From: Caulobacter segnis
Lineage (GTDB): Bacteria; Pseudomonadota; Alphaproteobacteria; Caulobacterales; Caulobacteraceae
Reading direction: 5' to 3'
NCBI RefSeq assembly: GCF_003243465.1
Contig: NZ_QFQZ01000023.1
Location: 1 to 58,276 of the forward strand
Length of the DNA: 58,276 bases
Part shown: in pieces, positions 34,762-43,349 of the stretch
Position numbering within the stretch: position 1 is the first letter of the stretch
How the letters are laid out: every line of letters begins with the position of its first letter
Notes under the pieces: model-generated
Database searches by the model: none
The model's input: the letters and a program-made list of their open reading frames with translations, nothing else
Told to the model about the DNA's origin: nothing
Program-made: the position numbers and the translations under genes

Positions 34762-36012
34762 ATGGATATCAGGCCGCTGACGCGCGCGCTTGGCGCGCGG
34801 CCGTTGCGCGTTGCGTTGTTCTCGGGAAACTACAACTACACCTTGGATGGCGCGAACAAGTCGCTGAACCGTCTCGTCGCCCATCTGGAAAGCCATTTGG
34901 GCGCGAAAGTGCGGGTCTATTCGCCCACATCGCCCACGCCCGCCTTCCCGCCGGCCGGCCAGTTGATCTCGGTGCCGTCGATCAAGATCCCCTTCCGGGG
35001 CGACTATCGTCTGGCGCTGGGCCTGTCCGAGGCGGCGCGGCGCGACGTCGAGGCCTTCCGCCCCGACCTCATCCACCTTTCGGCCCCCGACCTGCTGGGC
35101 TGGGCCGCGCTGCGGCTGGCCCGAGCCCGCAACATCCCGGCGGTCGCCAGCCTGCACACGCTGTTCGACAGCTATCTCGACTACTACGGCCTTGGCCTGC
35201 TGATGCCGCTGGTGCGGCGGCGGCTGTGGGCGTTTTACGGGTCCTGCGACTATGTGATGGCGCCGACCGAGGCGATCGGCGACGAGCTCAGGGCCCAGAA
35301 ACTGCCGGCCCAGGTGCGCACCTGGGCGCGCGGCGTGGATCAAGAGCTGTTCCATCCGGGCCGCCGCAGCGAATCCTGGCGGCTGAGCCACGGCTTTGCG
35401 CGGGACCGTCCAGTGATCGTGTTCCTGGGCCGGATCGTCATGGAGAAGGGTCTGGCGTCCTTCGTCGAGGCCATCCACGCCATCGAGGCGCCCGGCCAGG
35501 CGCCCCAGGTCCTGGTGATCGGCGACGGCCCCGCGCGCGGCTGGTTTGAAGAGCGCCTTCCCGGGGCGGTGTTCACGGGCTTCCTGACCGGCGAGGCGCT
35601 CGCCACCGCGCTCGCCAGCGGCGACATCTTCCTCAATCCCAGCACGACCGAGACCTTCGGCAACGTGAATCTTGAGGCGATGGCGTGCGGCCTGGCCATG
35701 GTCTGCGCCGACGCGCCCAACACCCGCGCCCTGCTGCGGCACGGCCATAACGCCCGGCTCTGCTCAGGCCAGCCCGGCGCCTATGCCGAGGCGCTGAGCG
35801 CGCTGCTGGGCGACGACCAGCAGCGTCGCCGCCTGGGCGCCGCGGCGCTCCAGCGCAGCGCCGCCTATCGCTGGACCGAAATCCTTGACGAGGTGGTCGA
35901 GGTCTATGCCGAGGCCCTGGGCGCGCGTCAGGCGGCGCCGGCCTTCCGATCGCCGAAGGTCCGGCGGCCCGTCCTGGCCGATCCGCCGCCCGCCAGCCTG
36001 CAAGCGCCATAA
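34762..36012 (+). CDS. GT4-family glycosyltransferase (phosphatidylinositol mannosyltransferase-like)
   Basis: 416 residues. N-terminal RVALFSGNYNYTLDGANKSL resembles the SqdX/MgtA/PimB-type group acting on lipid acceptors; then LIHLSAPDLLGWAALRLAR, VASLHTLFDSYLDYY, and the C-terminal VIVFLGRIVMEKGLASFVEA, VLVIGDGPARGWFEERL and STTETFGNVNLEAMACGLAM with the E-x7-E motif. The ATG at 34762 follows an AGAGAA-like ribosome site. The last 35 residues are proline/arginine-rich and probably disordered. An LptF/LptG-type permease follows 18 bases later. Confidence 0.9.
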   Translation: MDIRPLTRALGARPLRVALFSGNYNYTLDGANKSLNRLVAHLESHLGAKVRVYSPTSPTPAFPPAGQLISVPSIKIPFRGDYRLALGLSEAARRDVEAFRPDLIHLSAPDLLGWAALRLARARNIPAVASLHTLFDSYLDYYGLGLLMPLVRRRLWAFYGSCDYVMAPTEAIGDELRAQKLPAQVRTWARGVDQELFHPGRRSESWRLSHGFARDRPVIVFLGRIVMEKGLASFVEAIHAIEAPGQAPQVLVIGDGPARGWFEERLPGAVFTGFLTGEALATALASGDIFLNPSTTETFGNVNLEAMACGLAMVCADAPNTRALLRHGHNARLCSGQPGAYAEALSALLGDDQQRRRLGAAALQRSAAYRWTEILDEVVEVYAEALGARQAAPAFRSPKVRRPVLADPPPASLQAP

Positions 36013-36030
36013 GACGCGCGCCGCATCTCC

Positions 36031-37254
36031 ATGTTCCCGACCACGCTCGACCGATACCTGCTCCGGCGAACGTTCACGCCGATGACGGCCGTTCTGACCA
36101 GCACCATGGTGGCGTTCCTGATGGAACGCCTCATGCGGTCCTTTCAGCTGCTGTCGCAGACCACCGACGGCTTCAAGTTTCTCAGCGAGCTGCTGGTCAA
36201 CCTGCTCCCGCACTATGTCGGCTTGACCTTGCCCGGCGGCTTCTTCATCGGCCTGTTCGTCGTCATCAACGGCGTCAGCAAGAGTTCGGAGATCGACGCG
36301 ATCCTGGCCAGCGGCGTCTCGCTGGGGCGTTTCGCGGCGCCGTTCGTCGGGCTGGGCGTTCTGCTGATGGCCTTCAGCGTGCTGCTGTTCGGCTTCGTGC
36401 AGCCCTACAGCCGCTACGGCTATCATGCGGTGCTGCACGCCGCCGAGAAGGCCGGATGGAACGGCGACGTGCGCCCCAAGGCCCTGCTCTCGACCGGCCC
36501 GCTCCTTCTTACCGCCGATCGCGCCGACGCCAGCGGCAGCCGCCTGGAGCACGTGTTCATTCGCAAGATCGGCCCCGACGGGCGCGAGGACATCCTGACG
36601 GCGCGCTCCGCCATCGTCCTGAGGGACCCCGGCGACCGAAGCGTCACCCTGGCCCTGCGGGACGGCCGCCAAGTCAGCACGACGCACGACCAGCAGACCT
36701 ATGTCGCCGATTTCGCCAAGTTCTCCTTCGATGTTCCGCTGTCGCTGGCGGGCAAGTCGTTTCGGGTCAGGGGCGACGACGTCAGCGAGCTGACGCTGCT
36801 CGAACTGGCGCAAATGGGGTTCGGCGGGAACAGGACCGCCCTGCCCCGGCAGGTGCTGCTGGCCGAGCTCTACGCCCGACTGTCACGGGCGCTCGTACTG
36901 CCCCTGCTGCCCCTGCTGGCCATCCCGCTGGGCCTCAGCGCCAAACGAGCGGGCGCCGGCTCGGCCATGGCCGTCGGCGCCCTACTGCTGTTCTTCTTCG
37001 AGACCTCGATGATCCTGGGCCAGGCCATGGCGTCCGGCGCGCGCCTGCCGGCCCTGCTGACGATCGGCGCGCCGGCCGTGCTCTTCGCCACGATCTGCAT
37101 CGCAACCTGGATCGTCAGCCGCAATCGTCCCGGCGAAAACCCTGTCAGCTGGATGATCGGTCACATGTCCGCGCTCGCCGCGGCGATCGTGCTCGCGCTG
37201 AGAGGCCGCCGAGCCGGCCTTCGACGTCGGTTGTCTTCGAGTCGATCGCGTTGA
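36031..37254 (+). CDS. LptF/LptG (YjgP/YjgQ) family permease
   Basis: 407 residues. Typical build: N-terminal TLDRYLLRRTFTPM helix start, three helices, a soluble beta-jellyroll middle (about 150-280), three C-terminal helices (RALVLPLLPLLAIPLGLSAK). In LptB2FG this subunit extracts LPS from the inner membrane. The canonical lptF and lptG are usually a tandem pair; here one copy stands directly after a lipid-type GT4, so it may be a paralogue for another glycolipid. The SQTTDGFKFLSELLVNLLPH segment corresponds to the lateral gate region. The C-terminal 20 residues are arginine-rich. Confidence 0.85.
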   Translation: MFPTTLDRYLLRRTFTPMTAVLTSTMVAFLMERLMRSFQLLSQTTDGFKFLSELLVNLLPHYVGLTLPGGFFIGLFVVINGVSKSSEIDAILASGVSLGRFAAPFVGLGVLLMAFSVLLFGFVQPYSRYGYHAVLHAAEKAGWNGDVRPKALLSTGPLLLTADRADASGSRLEHVFIRKIGPDGREDILTARSAIVLRDPGDRSVTLALRDGRQVSTTHDQQTYVADFAKFSFDVPLSLAGKSFRVRGDDVSELTLLELAQMGFGGNRTALPRQVLLAELYARLSRALVLPLLPLLAIPLGLSAKRAGAGSAMAVGALLLFFFETSMILGQAMASGARLPALLTIGAPAVLFATICIATWIVSRNRPGENPVSWMIGHMSALAAAIVLALRGRRAGLRRRLSSSRSR

Positions 37255-37302
37255 CGAAGCGCATCTCGAAGCGGCCGCCTTGGCGTCCTTGGCGCGTGAC
37301 GC

Positions 37303-38229
37303 CTAGGGCCGCAGCGTCTCGGCGATGAACCTGTCCACGGCGTCGGTGTAGGCGCCGGGCAGGCCGAGCGTACGGTTGATGTCGGCGTGGGTCAGGTCCT
37401 GAGGCAGGACCGGCATCGCGACGCCCGAGCGCTGGGCCAGGGCCTGGAAGGCGCGGGCGTCGTCGCACGGCTTGTCGGGGCGCCTGGTCGAGCACACCAG
37501 GAACATCGGCTCGGCCGACGGCGTCCACTGGTCCATCGGCGAGGCCTTGGCCCACTCGGCCGGATCAGGCCCGAAAGCCTCGTCGTAGAACTTCGGATGG
37601 CGACCGGCCATGGTCGACGAGACCTTCATCACCGCCGAGTCCAGCACCACCGTGCCGGCCCAGCGCTGGCCCACCATCGACGGCTTGGACGACAGCAGCG
37701 CGACCAGATGCGCGCCCGCCGAGTGGCCCATCAGGATGATCTTGCGGTTGGCGCCGCCCCAGTCCTCCGCATAGGCCTGAACCCATTGAAGAGCCTCGGC
37801 CACGTCCTGCGCCTGTTCGTAGGCCATGGCCTTGGGCAGCAGGCGATAGTTGACGCTGACGACGATGAAGCCCTTGGGCAGCCAATGCTTGAGCTTGTTC
37901 TCGATCGAGCCGGTGTTGGCCTTGTCGCCGATCTTCCACGCCCCGCCATGCACCATGACCAGGATCGGCGCGTCGCGCAGCTTGCCCGGCGGGAGGTAGA
38001 CGTCCAGGGCCTGGGCCGGATCGGTTCCGTAATGCTGCTCCAGCTTGCGGGCGCCGGGCAGGATGGCCTGCAGGTCGATCGGGCGTTCCGCCTCGGCCCT
38101 CTTGGCCTCCAGGCGTTCGGCGATGCGCTCGCGCATCTTGCCGCGAAGGCCGATCTGGGCGTCGGCTGCGCTGGTGGCGGCCAGGGCGACGACGGCGGCG
38201 GTCAGCAGGGTGGTCAAAGATTTCTGCAA
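37303..38229 (-). CDS. Secreted alpha/beta-hydrolase, carboxylesterase type
   Basis: 308 residues. An N-terminal Sec signal (cleavage likely after SAADA, near residue 24) places it in the periplasm or outside. Oxyanion-hole HGGAW at 94-98, nucleophile elbow GHSAGAHL with Ser170, and a late LTHADINRTLG with the probable catalytic histidine; the acid would be near DKPCDDARAF. The layout is that of BD-FAE/hormone-sensitive-lipase-like esterases. Substrate unknown. It is convergent with the LptF/G gene. Confidence 0.88.
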   Translation of the reverse strand: MQKSLTTLLTAAVVALAATSAADAQIGLRGKMRERIAERLEAKRAEAERPIDLQAILPGARKLEQHYGTDPAQALDVYLPPGKLRDAPILVMVHGGAWKIGDKANTGSIENKLKHWLPKGFIVVSVNYRLLPKAMAYEQAQDVAEALQWVQAYAEDWGGANRKIILMGHSAGAHLVALLSSKPSMVGQRWAGTVVLDSAVMKVSSTMAGRHPKFYDEAFGPDPAEWAKASPMDQWTPSAEPMFLVCSTRRPDKPCDDARAFQALAQRSGVAMPVLPQDLTHADINRTLGLPGAYTDAVDRFIAETLRP

Positions 38230-38283
38230 GGCGGGTCTCCCGGAAGGGGGCCGGCGCGGGGGCGCGCGCCGGCCCTGTGACGG

Positions 38284-38688
38284 TCAGGGACGGCTCGCGA
38301 CGCCGCTGACCGAACGGGTGTCGCCGTTGTAGCCGGTGCGGCTGGCGCTGTAGCTATAGGAGCCGTCGCCATTGTTCACGATGCTCGTCGCACGGTTGGT
38401 CGAGGCGCCGTTGTTCAAGGTTCGCGACGCGCCGCCCGAATAGACGCCGCCGCCCCAACTGGCGCTGCGCTGGCTGGCGACGCCATAGCCTGCGTTGGTC
38501 TGCGTCCCGCGCGACACCGACACCGCGCCAGGCTGGCGGCTGACGTGGCGGTCATGGACATAGCCGCCGCCGTGCGAGCCCTGGACGCGGACGGTGCGGC
38601 CGTGCTGGCCGGCCTCGGCGGCGGGCGCGATGGCGATGAACAGGGCCGCGGCGGTCAGGCCAGCGGCGGGGAAAATGGACTTGCGCAT
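38284..38688 (-). CDS. Small secreted Gly/Ser/Asn-rich protein
   Basis: 134 residues. Signal peptide MRKSIFPAAGLTAAALFIAI followed by APAAEAG, then a low-complexity mature part with repeated short units (YSYSASRTGYNGDTRSV; RTLNNGAST), rich in Gly, Ser, Asn, Thr and Tyr. No known domain. It sits upstream of and divergent from a two-component system, which might regulate it. The frame is open beyond the ATG but only the signal-peptide start makes sense. The 95-residue mature part could be an extracellular or surface-exposed structural protein; that is a guess. Confidence 0.7.
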   Translation of the reverse strand: MRKSIFPAAGLTAAALFIAIAPAAEAGQHGRTVRVQGSHGGGYVHDRHVSRQPGAVSVSRGTQTNAGYGVASQRSASWGGGVYSGGASRTLNNGASTNRATSIVNNGDGSYSYSASRTGYNGDTRSVSGVASRP

Positions 38689-38842
38689 GGTGTCTCCGTC
38701 TATGGAGTGACGTCCCTCGTCCCAGGCAGAAGACACCAACCCTGGCGCGTCGTGATGTTCCGGGGTCAACGAAACGTATCGAAATGTAATCGCCACCCGC
38801 GCGGCCTTTTCCGCGCCGCCTCGCTGAGGCAAGGCTTGGGCC

Positions 38843-39562
38843 ATGATCGACAACACCCTGATCGCGGTCGTCGAGGATGACGCGGAGATCCGCGACCTGA
38901 CATTGGGCCTGCTGCGGCGGGAGGGCTGGGAGGCCGTGGGCTGCGAGGACGCCGCGGCCTTCGATCGCCTGGCCGCGCGCCGCCGGGTGGATCTGGCGCT
39001 GCTCGATATCATGATGCCGGGCGAGGATGGCTTGTCGCTTTGCCGGCGCCTGCGGGCCGCCGGCGACACCCCGATCCTGATGGTCACGGCCAAGGGCGAC
39101 GACATCGACCGCGTGGTCGGGCTGGAGATCGGCGCCGACGACTACCTGACCAAGCCCTATGTGCCGCGCGAGCTGCTGGCCCGCATCCGCGCCATCCTGC
39201 GCCGCACCCGCCAGACCCACCGCGTCGCCGCCGCCCCCCCGGGCGAGATCTACGGCTTCGCCGGCTGGCGGCTGGATTCGGCCAGCCGCGACCTCTTCGA
39301 TCCGGAGGGACGCGCGATCATCCTGACAGGCGGCGAGCACGACCTGCTGATGGCCTTCCTGCGCCACGCCCAGCGCGTGCTGAGCCGCGACCAGCTGCTG
39401 GACTGGACGCGCGGCCGCAGCGCCACGCCCTATGACCGCTCGGTCGATGTCCTGCTGGGCCGGCTGCGCAGAAAGCTGGCCTCGGGCGTCGGCGGCGAAG
39501 GATTGATCAAGACCGTGCGCGGCGGCGGCTACCTGTTCAGTCCGCCGGTCGAGCGCCTCTGA
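38843..39562 (+). CDS. OmpR/PhoB-family response regulator
   Basis: 239 residues. Receiver domain (1-120): acidic VVEDD at 9-13, phospho-acceptor Asp55 in LLDIMMPGEDG, threonine-type VTAKGDD and lysine in YLTKPY. The C-terminal winged helix (about 135-235) shows LTGGEHDLLMAFLRHAQRVL, SRDQLLDWTRGR, RSVDVLLGRLRRKL and IKTVRGGGYLF. It overlaps the sensor kinase by one base (TGATG). The combination resembles the AdeR/RstA/OmpR type. Targets unknown. Confidence 0.95.
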   Translation: MIDNTLIAVVEDDAEIRDLTLGLLRREGWEAVGCEDAAAFDRLAARRRVDLALLDIMMPGEDGLSLCRRLRAAGDTPILMVTAKGDDIDRVVGLEIGADDYLTKPYVPRELLARIRAILRRTRQTHRVAAAPPGEIYGFAGWRLDSASRDLFDPEGRAIILTGGEHDLLMAFLRHAQRVLSRDQLLDWTRGRSATPYDRSVDVLLGRLRRKLASGVGGEGLIKTVRGGGYLFSPPVERL

Positions 39563-40932
39563 TGGCGCTGCTCGACAACCTGTCCTCCCGCATCGCCGCC
39601 ATCCTGCTGGGCGGACTGATGGTTCTCCTGATGCTGGGCGCCGCCCTGCTGATCTGGCCATCCGATAGCGGCGGCGGGGTGCGCTTCTACCAACTGCCCC
39701 AGCCGGCCGAGGCGGTGGCGATGGTCGAGGCGCTGGACGCCTCGCCGCCGTCGGCCCGACCGGCGGTGATCAGGGCCCTGGGCGCCGGAGTGATCCGCGC
39801 GGCGCTCGACGCGGACTTTCCCCCGCCCCTGAGCCGAGCGCGCCCGGCCGACGCCCGCGATCCCGGCTACGCAAGCTACGCCCGCGCCCTGGCGGGGCGC
39901 GATTGGCGGATCGAGGTGCGGCGCGGCGGGCGACTTCGCGACGGCTTCATGCCCGGCCGCGCGGCCCTGCGCCTGTCGGTGCGGCTGCAGGACGGTTCGG
40001 TGCTGACCCTGCGCCGGCGCGCCCCGGAGGCGGCCCGTCGCTATCTGGGGCGCGTCATCCTGGCCTGCGCCGCCCTCTTGGCGGTGACCCTGCTGATGAT
40101 CCTGGTCGCCGTGCGCCAGACGACCCGGCCGGTCGAGAGCCTGGCGCGGGCCGTGGCCCGGTTCGGCGACGACCTGGACGCCGCGCCGCTGCCGCCCGGC
40201 GGGCCGCGCGAGATCCGCGAGCTCTCGGACGCCTTCAACACCATGCGCGGGCGGATTCGGGGGCTGGTCGACGAGCGCACCCGCATGCTGGCCGCCATCG
40301 CCCACGACCTGCGCACCTACCTGACGCGCCTGACCCTGCGAACCGAGTTCATCGCCGATCCACAGCAACGGGAGAAGGCCGCCAAGGACCTCGCCGAGAT
40401 GTCCCAGCTGCTGGACGACACCCTGCTATTCGCCCGCCAGGAGGCCGGGCGGGGCCATGGCGCGCGGCCCGTGGATGCCCGCGCCGAACTCGAGAGCCTG
40501 GCCGCCCTGCGCGCCGAGTTGGGCCAGATCCTGACGGTGGCGCCCGGTCCGGCGGTGACCGTCCTGGTCTCGCCGGTCGCCTTGCGGCGGATGCTGAACA
40601 ATCTGGTCGACAACGCCTTCGCCTACGGCGGCGCGGTCACTTTGGAGCTCGAGGCGGCCGGTGGAGAGGCGCGCATCGCGGTGCTGGACCGCGGTCCGGG
40701 CCTGTCCGACGCGATCCTGGACCGCGTCACCGCGCCGTTCGCGCGTGGCGAGGGCTCGCGAAATCGCCGCACGGGCGGCGCGGGCCTTGGCCTCTCGATC
40801 GTTCAAGCTCTCGCCCAGGCGCACGGCGGTCGGCTTATCCTGGCTCACCGAGACGGCGGCGGGCTGGCGGCGACGGTGGTGCTGCCGACCGTGCGGACGG
40901 GCCCTGAAGCCGGCGGCGACGCGCCGTCCTAA
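39562..40932 (+). CDS. Sensor histidine kinase, partner of the upstream regulator
   Basis: 456 residues. First membrane helix about 10-30, periplasmic region to about 165, second helix about 170-190, HAMP, then the DHp domain with His248 in AAIAHDLRTYLTRLTLR, and the ATPase domain: N-box MLNNLVDNAFAYGG, G1 VLDRGPGLSD, G2 GGAGLGLSIVQALAQAHGG. All catalytic boxes are intact. Odd: the residue five after the histidine is tyrosine (Tyr253) where nearly all kinases of this group have proline (HDLRTPLTR). The signal sensed is unknown. Confidence 0.94.
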   Translation: MALLDNLSSRIAAILLGGLMVLLMLGAALLIWPSDSGGGVRFYQLPQPAEAVAMVEALDASPPSARPAVIRALGAGVIRAALDADFPPPLSRARPADARDPGYASYARALAGRDWRIEVRRGGRLRDGFMPGRAALRLSVRLQDGSVLTLRRRAPEAARRYLGRVILACAALLAVTLLMILVAVRQTTRPVESLARAVARFGDDLDAAPLPPGGPREIRELSDAFNTMRGRIRGLVDERTRMLAAIAHDLRTYLTRLTLRTEFIADPQQREKAAKDLAEMSQLLDDTLLFARQEAGRGHGARPVDARAELESLAALRAELGQILTVAPGPAVTVLVSPVALRRMLNNLVDNAFAYGGAVTLELEAAGGEARIAVLDRGPGLSDAILDRVTAPFARGEGSRNRRTGGAGLGLSIVQALAQAHGGRLILAHRDGGGLAATVVLPTVRTGPEAGGDAPS

Positions 40933-41045
40933 TCAGCCCGGCGCGGGAAATATCTTCGGCTTTGCTCAAGGCGCCCGGAGCGCGCGCACCCCATCAAGAC
41001 GAGCGAAAGGTTTATCCGCTAGACCACACGTCTGCTTGAGCGGAC

Positions 41046-41420
41046 ATGGACTCTGGGGCCGCCTTGTTGACGGAAACTTGGTCCGATGGCCCAGCGGCGC
41101 CGTTGGCGTCAGTCCTGATCGTCACCTTCAACCATCTCGACCTGATCGAGACGGCGCTCGAGAGCGCCTACGGCCAGATCGCGGACTTCCCGATCGAGGT
41201 GATCATCAGCGAGGATGCGTCGACGGACGGAACCCGCGAGCGCGTCCTCGCCTGGGCCGCCCGACACCCGGATCGTACGCGCCTGCTGCTGTCCGACCAT
41301 AACCTGAAGAGCAACGAGGTCGTCCGCCGAGGCTTTCACGCGGCCCGCGGCAAGTATGTCGCCCTTCTGGATGGCGACGACTACTGGACCGCGCCGGACA
41401 AGTTGGCGAGGCATGGGCCG
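41046..41420 (+). pseudogene. GT2-family glycosyltransferase, truncated N-terminal fragment
   Basis: The first about 120 codons encode a clear GT-A start: SVLIVTFNHLDLIETALESA, IEVIISEDASTDGTRERV and VALLDGDDYWTAPDKL with the metal-binding DGDD. The family needs roughly 100-200 further residues. Homology stops at about 41410, eleven bases before the stop codon of the convergent poxB gene. The reading frame then continues by chance through the antisense of poxB to 42956. So the 3' part was lost, presumably in a rearrangement that joined poxB here. The fragment retains an ATG and lies 113 bases after the histidine kinase gene. Confidence 0.75.
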
Positions 41421-43142
41421 TCAGCGCTTGAGGTTGACCTTGGCCAAGTCGATCAGCTCGGCGGCGCGGCCGTCCAGAACCGCCTTCAGGGCGAAGACAC
41501 CAAACTTGTGGGCCTCCTCCAGCGTGATCTTGGGCGGCATGACCAGTTCCTGGCGGGCGGTGACGACATCGACCAGGGCGGGCCCGTCATGGGCGAAGGC
41601 CTCGGCGATGCCCGCCTGAAGATCCTGCGCGCGCTCAATCCGCACGCCCTTGACGCCCATCGCCTGCGCCATGGCCGCGAAGTTGGGGTTTTGCAGGTTG
41701 ACGGCGGTGTCGAGGAAGCCGCCCGCCTTCATCTCCATCTCGACGAAGCCCAGCGTGCCGTTGTTGAGCACGACGACCTTCACAGGCAAGCCGAGCTGCG
41801 AAAGGCTGATGAAATCGCCCATCATCATCGAGAACCCGCCGTCGCCCGACAGCGACACGACCTGGCGTCCCGGGAAGGCCGACTGCGCGCCGATCGCCTG
41901 CAGCATGGCGTTGGCCATCGAGCCGTGGTTGAACGAGCCCAGCAATCGGCGCTCGCCGTCCAGCCGCAGATAGCGCGCCGCCCAGACCGTAGGTGTGCCC
42001 ACGTCACAGGTGAAGACCGCGTCCTTGGCCGCCAGCTCGCTGACGATGCGGGTCACTTGCTGGGGGTGAACCTCGCTGGGCTTGTCGGGAATCTGAGCCA
42101 AGGCGTCGAGGCCGTCCTGGGCCTTGGCGTAATGCGCGAGGGCCGCGTCGAGGAAGCTTCGGTCGGCCTTGCGCTCAAGGCGCGGCAGCAGCGCGCGGAG
42201 GGTTTCGCCGACGTCGCCCAGCAGGCCCAAGTCCAGGCGACTACGGTTGCCGAGGGCTTCGGGGCTGATGTCGATTTGCGCGACCCTGGCCTTGTCCGGA
42301 TAGAACTGGCGATAGGGAAAGCCCGATCCCAGGATCACCAGGGTGTCGCAGTCTTTCATCGCTGCGTAGCCGGACGAGAAGCCGATGAAGCCGGTCATGC
42401 CGACATCGAAGGGATTGTCGTGCTCAATCGCCTCCTTGCCCCGCAGAGCGTGGACGATCGGCGCCTTCAACGCCTCGGCCAGGGCCAGCACCTCGGACCT
42501 CGCCGCGGCGCAGCCGACTCCGCACAGCAGGGTCACGCGCTTGGCGCCGTTCAGCAGGTCGGCGAGGGCTTCGACCTGGTCGACCGGCGGGATCACGCGC
42601 GGCGCCGCCGGGGCGATCCAGGTCGGCGGCTTGGCGTCAAGCTTCTCCAAGGCCACGTCGCCGGAGATCACCACCACCGCTACGCCACGCCGGGCGACCG
42701 CCACGCGCATGGCCCGCTCCAGCACCTGGGGCAGCATGTTCGGCTGCGACACGAGCTCCACATAGTGACTGCACTCCTTGAACAGGCTCTCGGGGTGCGT
42801 CGCCTGGAAGTAGTCGATGCCGATCTCACTGCTGGGGATGTGAGCGGCGATGGCCAGCACCGGCGCGCAGCTGCGCTGGGCGTCGAACAGGCCGTTGATC
42901 AGGTGCAGGTTCCCCGGCCCGCAACTGCCCGCGCACACCGCCAGGCCGCCCGTTAGCTGGGCCTCGGCTCCAGCGGCGAAGGCGGCGGCCTCCTCGTGGC
43001 GCATGTGGACCCATTCGATCCTGTCCCGAGCCCGCAAAGCCTCTGTGAAACCGTTGAGCGAGTCGCCCGCGACTCCATAGACGCGCTCGACGCCGGCGGC
43101 TTCCAGGGTTTCGGCGAGGAAATGGGCGGCGGTTGCGGTCAT
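41421..43142 (-). CDS. poxB: Thiamine-diphosphate pyruvate dehydrogenase (quinone) / pyruvate oxidase family
   Basis: 573 residues, the length of E. coli PoxB (572). N-terminal Pyr domain: GVAGDSLNGF, VHMRHEEAAAFAAGAEAQLTG with the activating glutamate, GSCGPGNLHLINGL. The PP domain has the ThDP motif SLSGDGGFSMMMGDFISLSQ...LNNGTLGFV. The C-terminal ELIDLAKVNLKR resembles the membrane-binding tail of PoxB. It should convert pyruvate to acetate and CO2 with electrons going to ubiquinone; acetolactate-synthase-like enzymes are the alternative. The ATG at 43142 opens TATAAHFLAETLEAAG. It is convergent with the truncated glycosyltransferase. Confidence 0.88.
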   Translation of the reverse strand: MTATAAHFLAETLEAAGVERVYGVAGDSLNGFTEALRARDRIEWVHMRHEEAAAFAAGAEAQLTGGLAVCAGSCGPGNLHLINGLFDAQRSCAPVLAIAAHIPSSEIGIDYFQATHPESLFKECSHYVELVSQPNMLPQVLERAMRVAVARRGVAVVVISGDVALEKLDAKPPTWIAPAAPRVIPPVDQVEALADLLNGAKRVTLLCGVGCAAARSEVLALAEALKAPIVHALRGKEAIEHDNPFDVGMTGFIGFSSGYAAMKDCDTLVILGSGFPYRQFYPDKARVAQIDISPEALGNRSRLDLGLLGDVGETLRALLPRLERKADRSFLDAALAHYAKAQDGLDALAQIPDKPSEVHPQQVTRIVSELAAKDAVFTCDVGTPTVWAARYLRLDGERRLLGSFNHGSMANAMLQAIGAQSAFPGRQVVSLSGDGGFSMMMGDFISLSQLGLPVKVVVLNNGTLGFVEMEMKAGGFLDTAVNLQNPNFAAMAQAMGVKGVRIERAQDLQAGIAEAFAHDGPALVDVVTARQELVMPPKITLEEAHKFGVFALKAVLDGRAAELIDLAKVNLKR

Positions 43143-43349
43143 CGAACAAGCACTCCTTTGCGACCTCGCCCATGGACCCGGTCGCGGTGAACGGCCGCCA
43201 TTATTTGTACGGAAGATGTCCACGTCTTGTCCGCCATCGTCGTGGAAAGGCGGCGCCTGACGTTGGAGCGTCTCCAGGAACTGGACGCTCGTCCGCTCTG
43301 CGGAGCGAACATCACAAGGTCGGGGCGCGCGAGCCCATGCCGCCGGCCG

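Noticed and set aside
41421..42956. Long plus-strand frame continuing from the glycosyltransferase fragment (636 codons)
   Set aside because: After about codon 122 it is the antisense of poxB, with His/Gln/Arg/Asp-rich text typical of GC-rich antisense frames and no family similarity.
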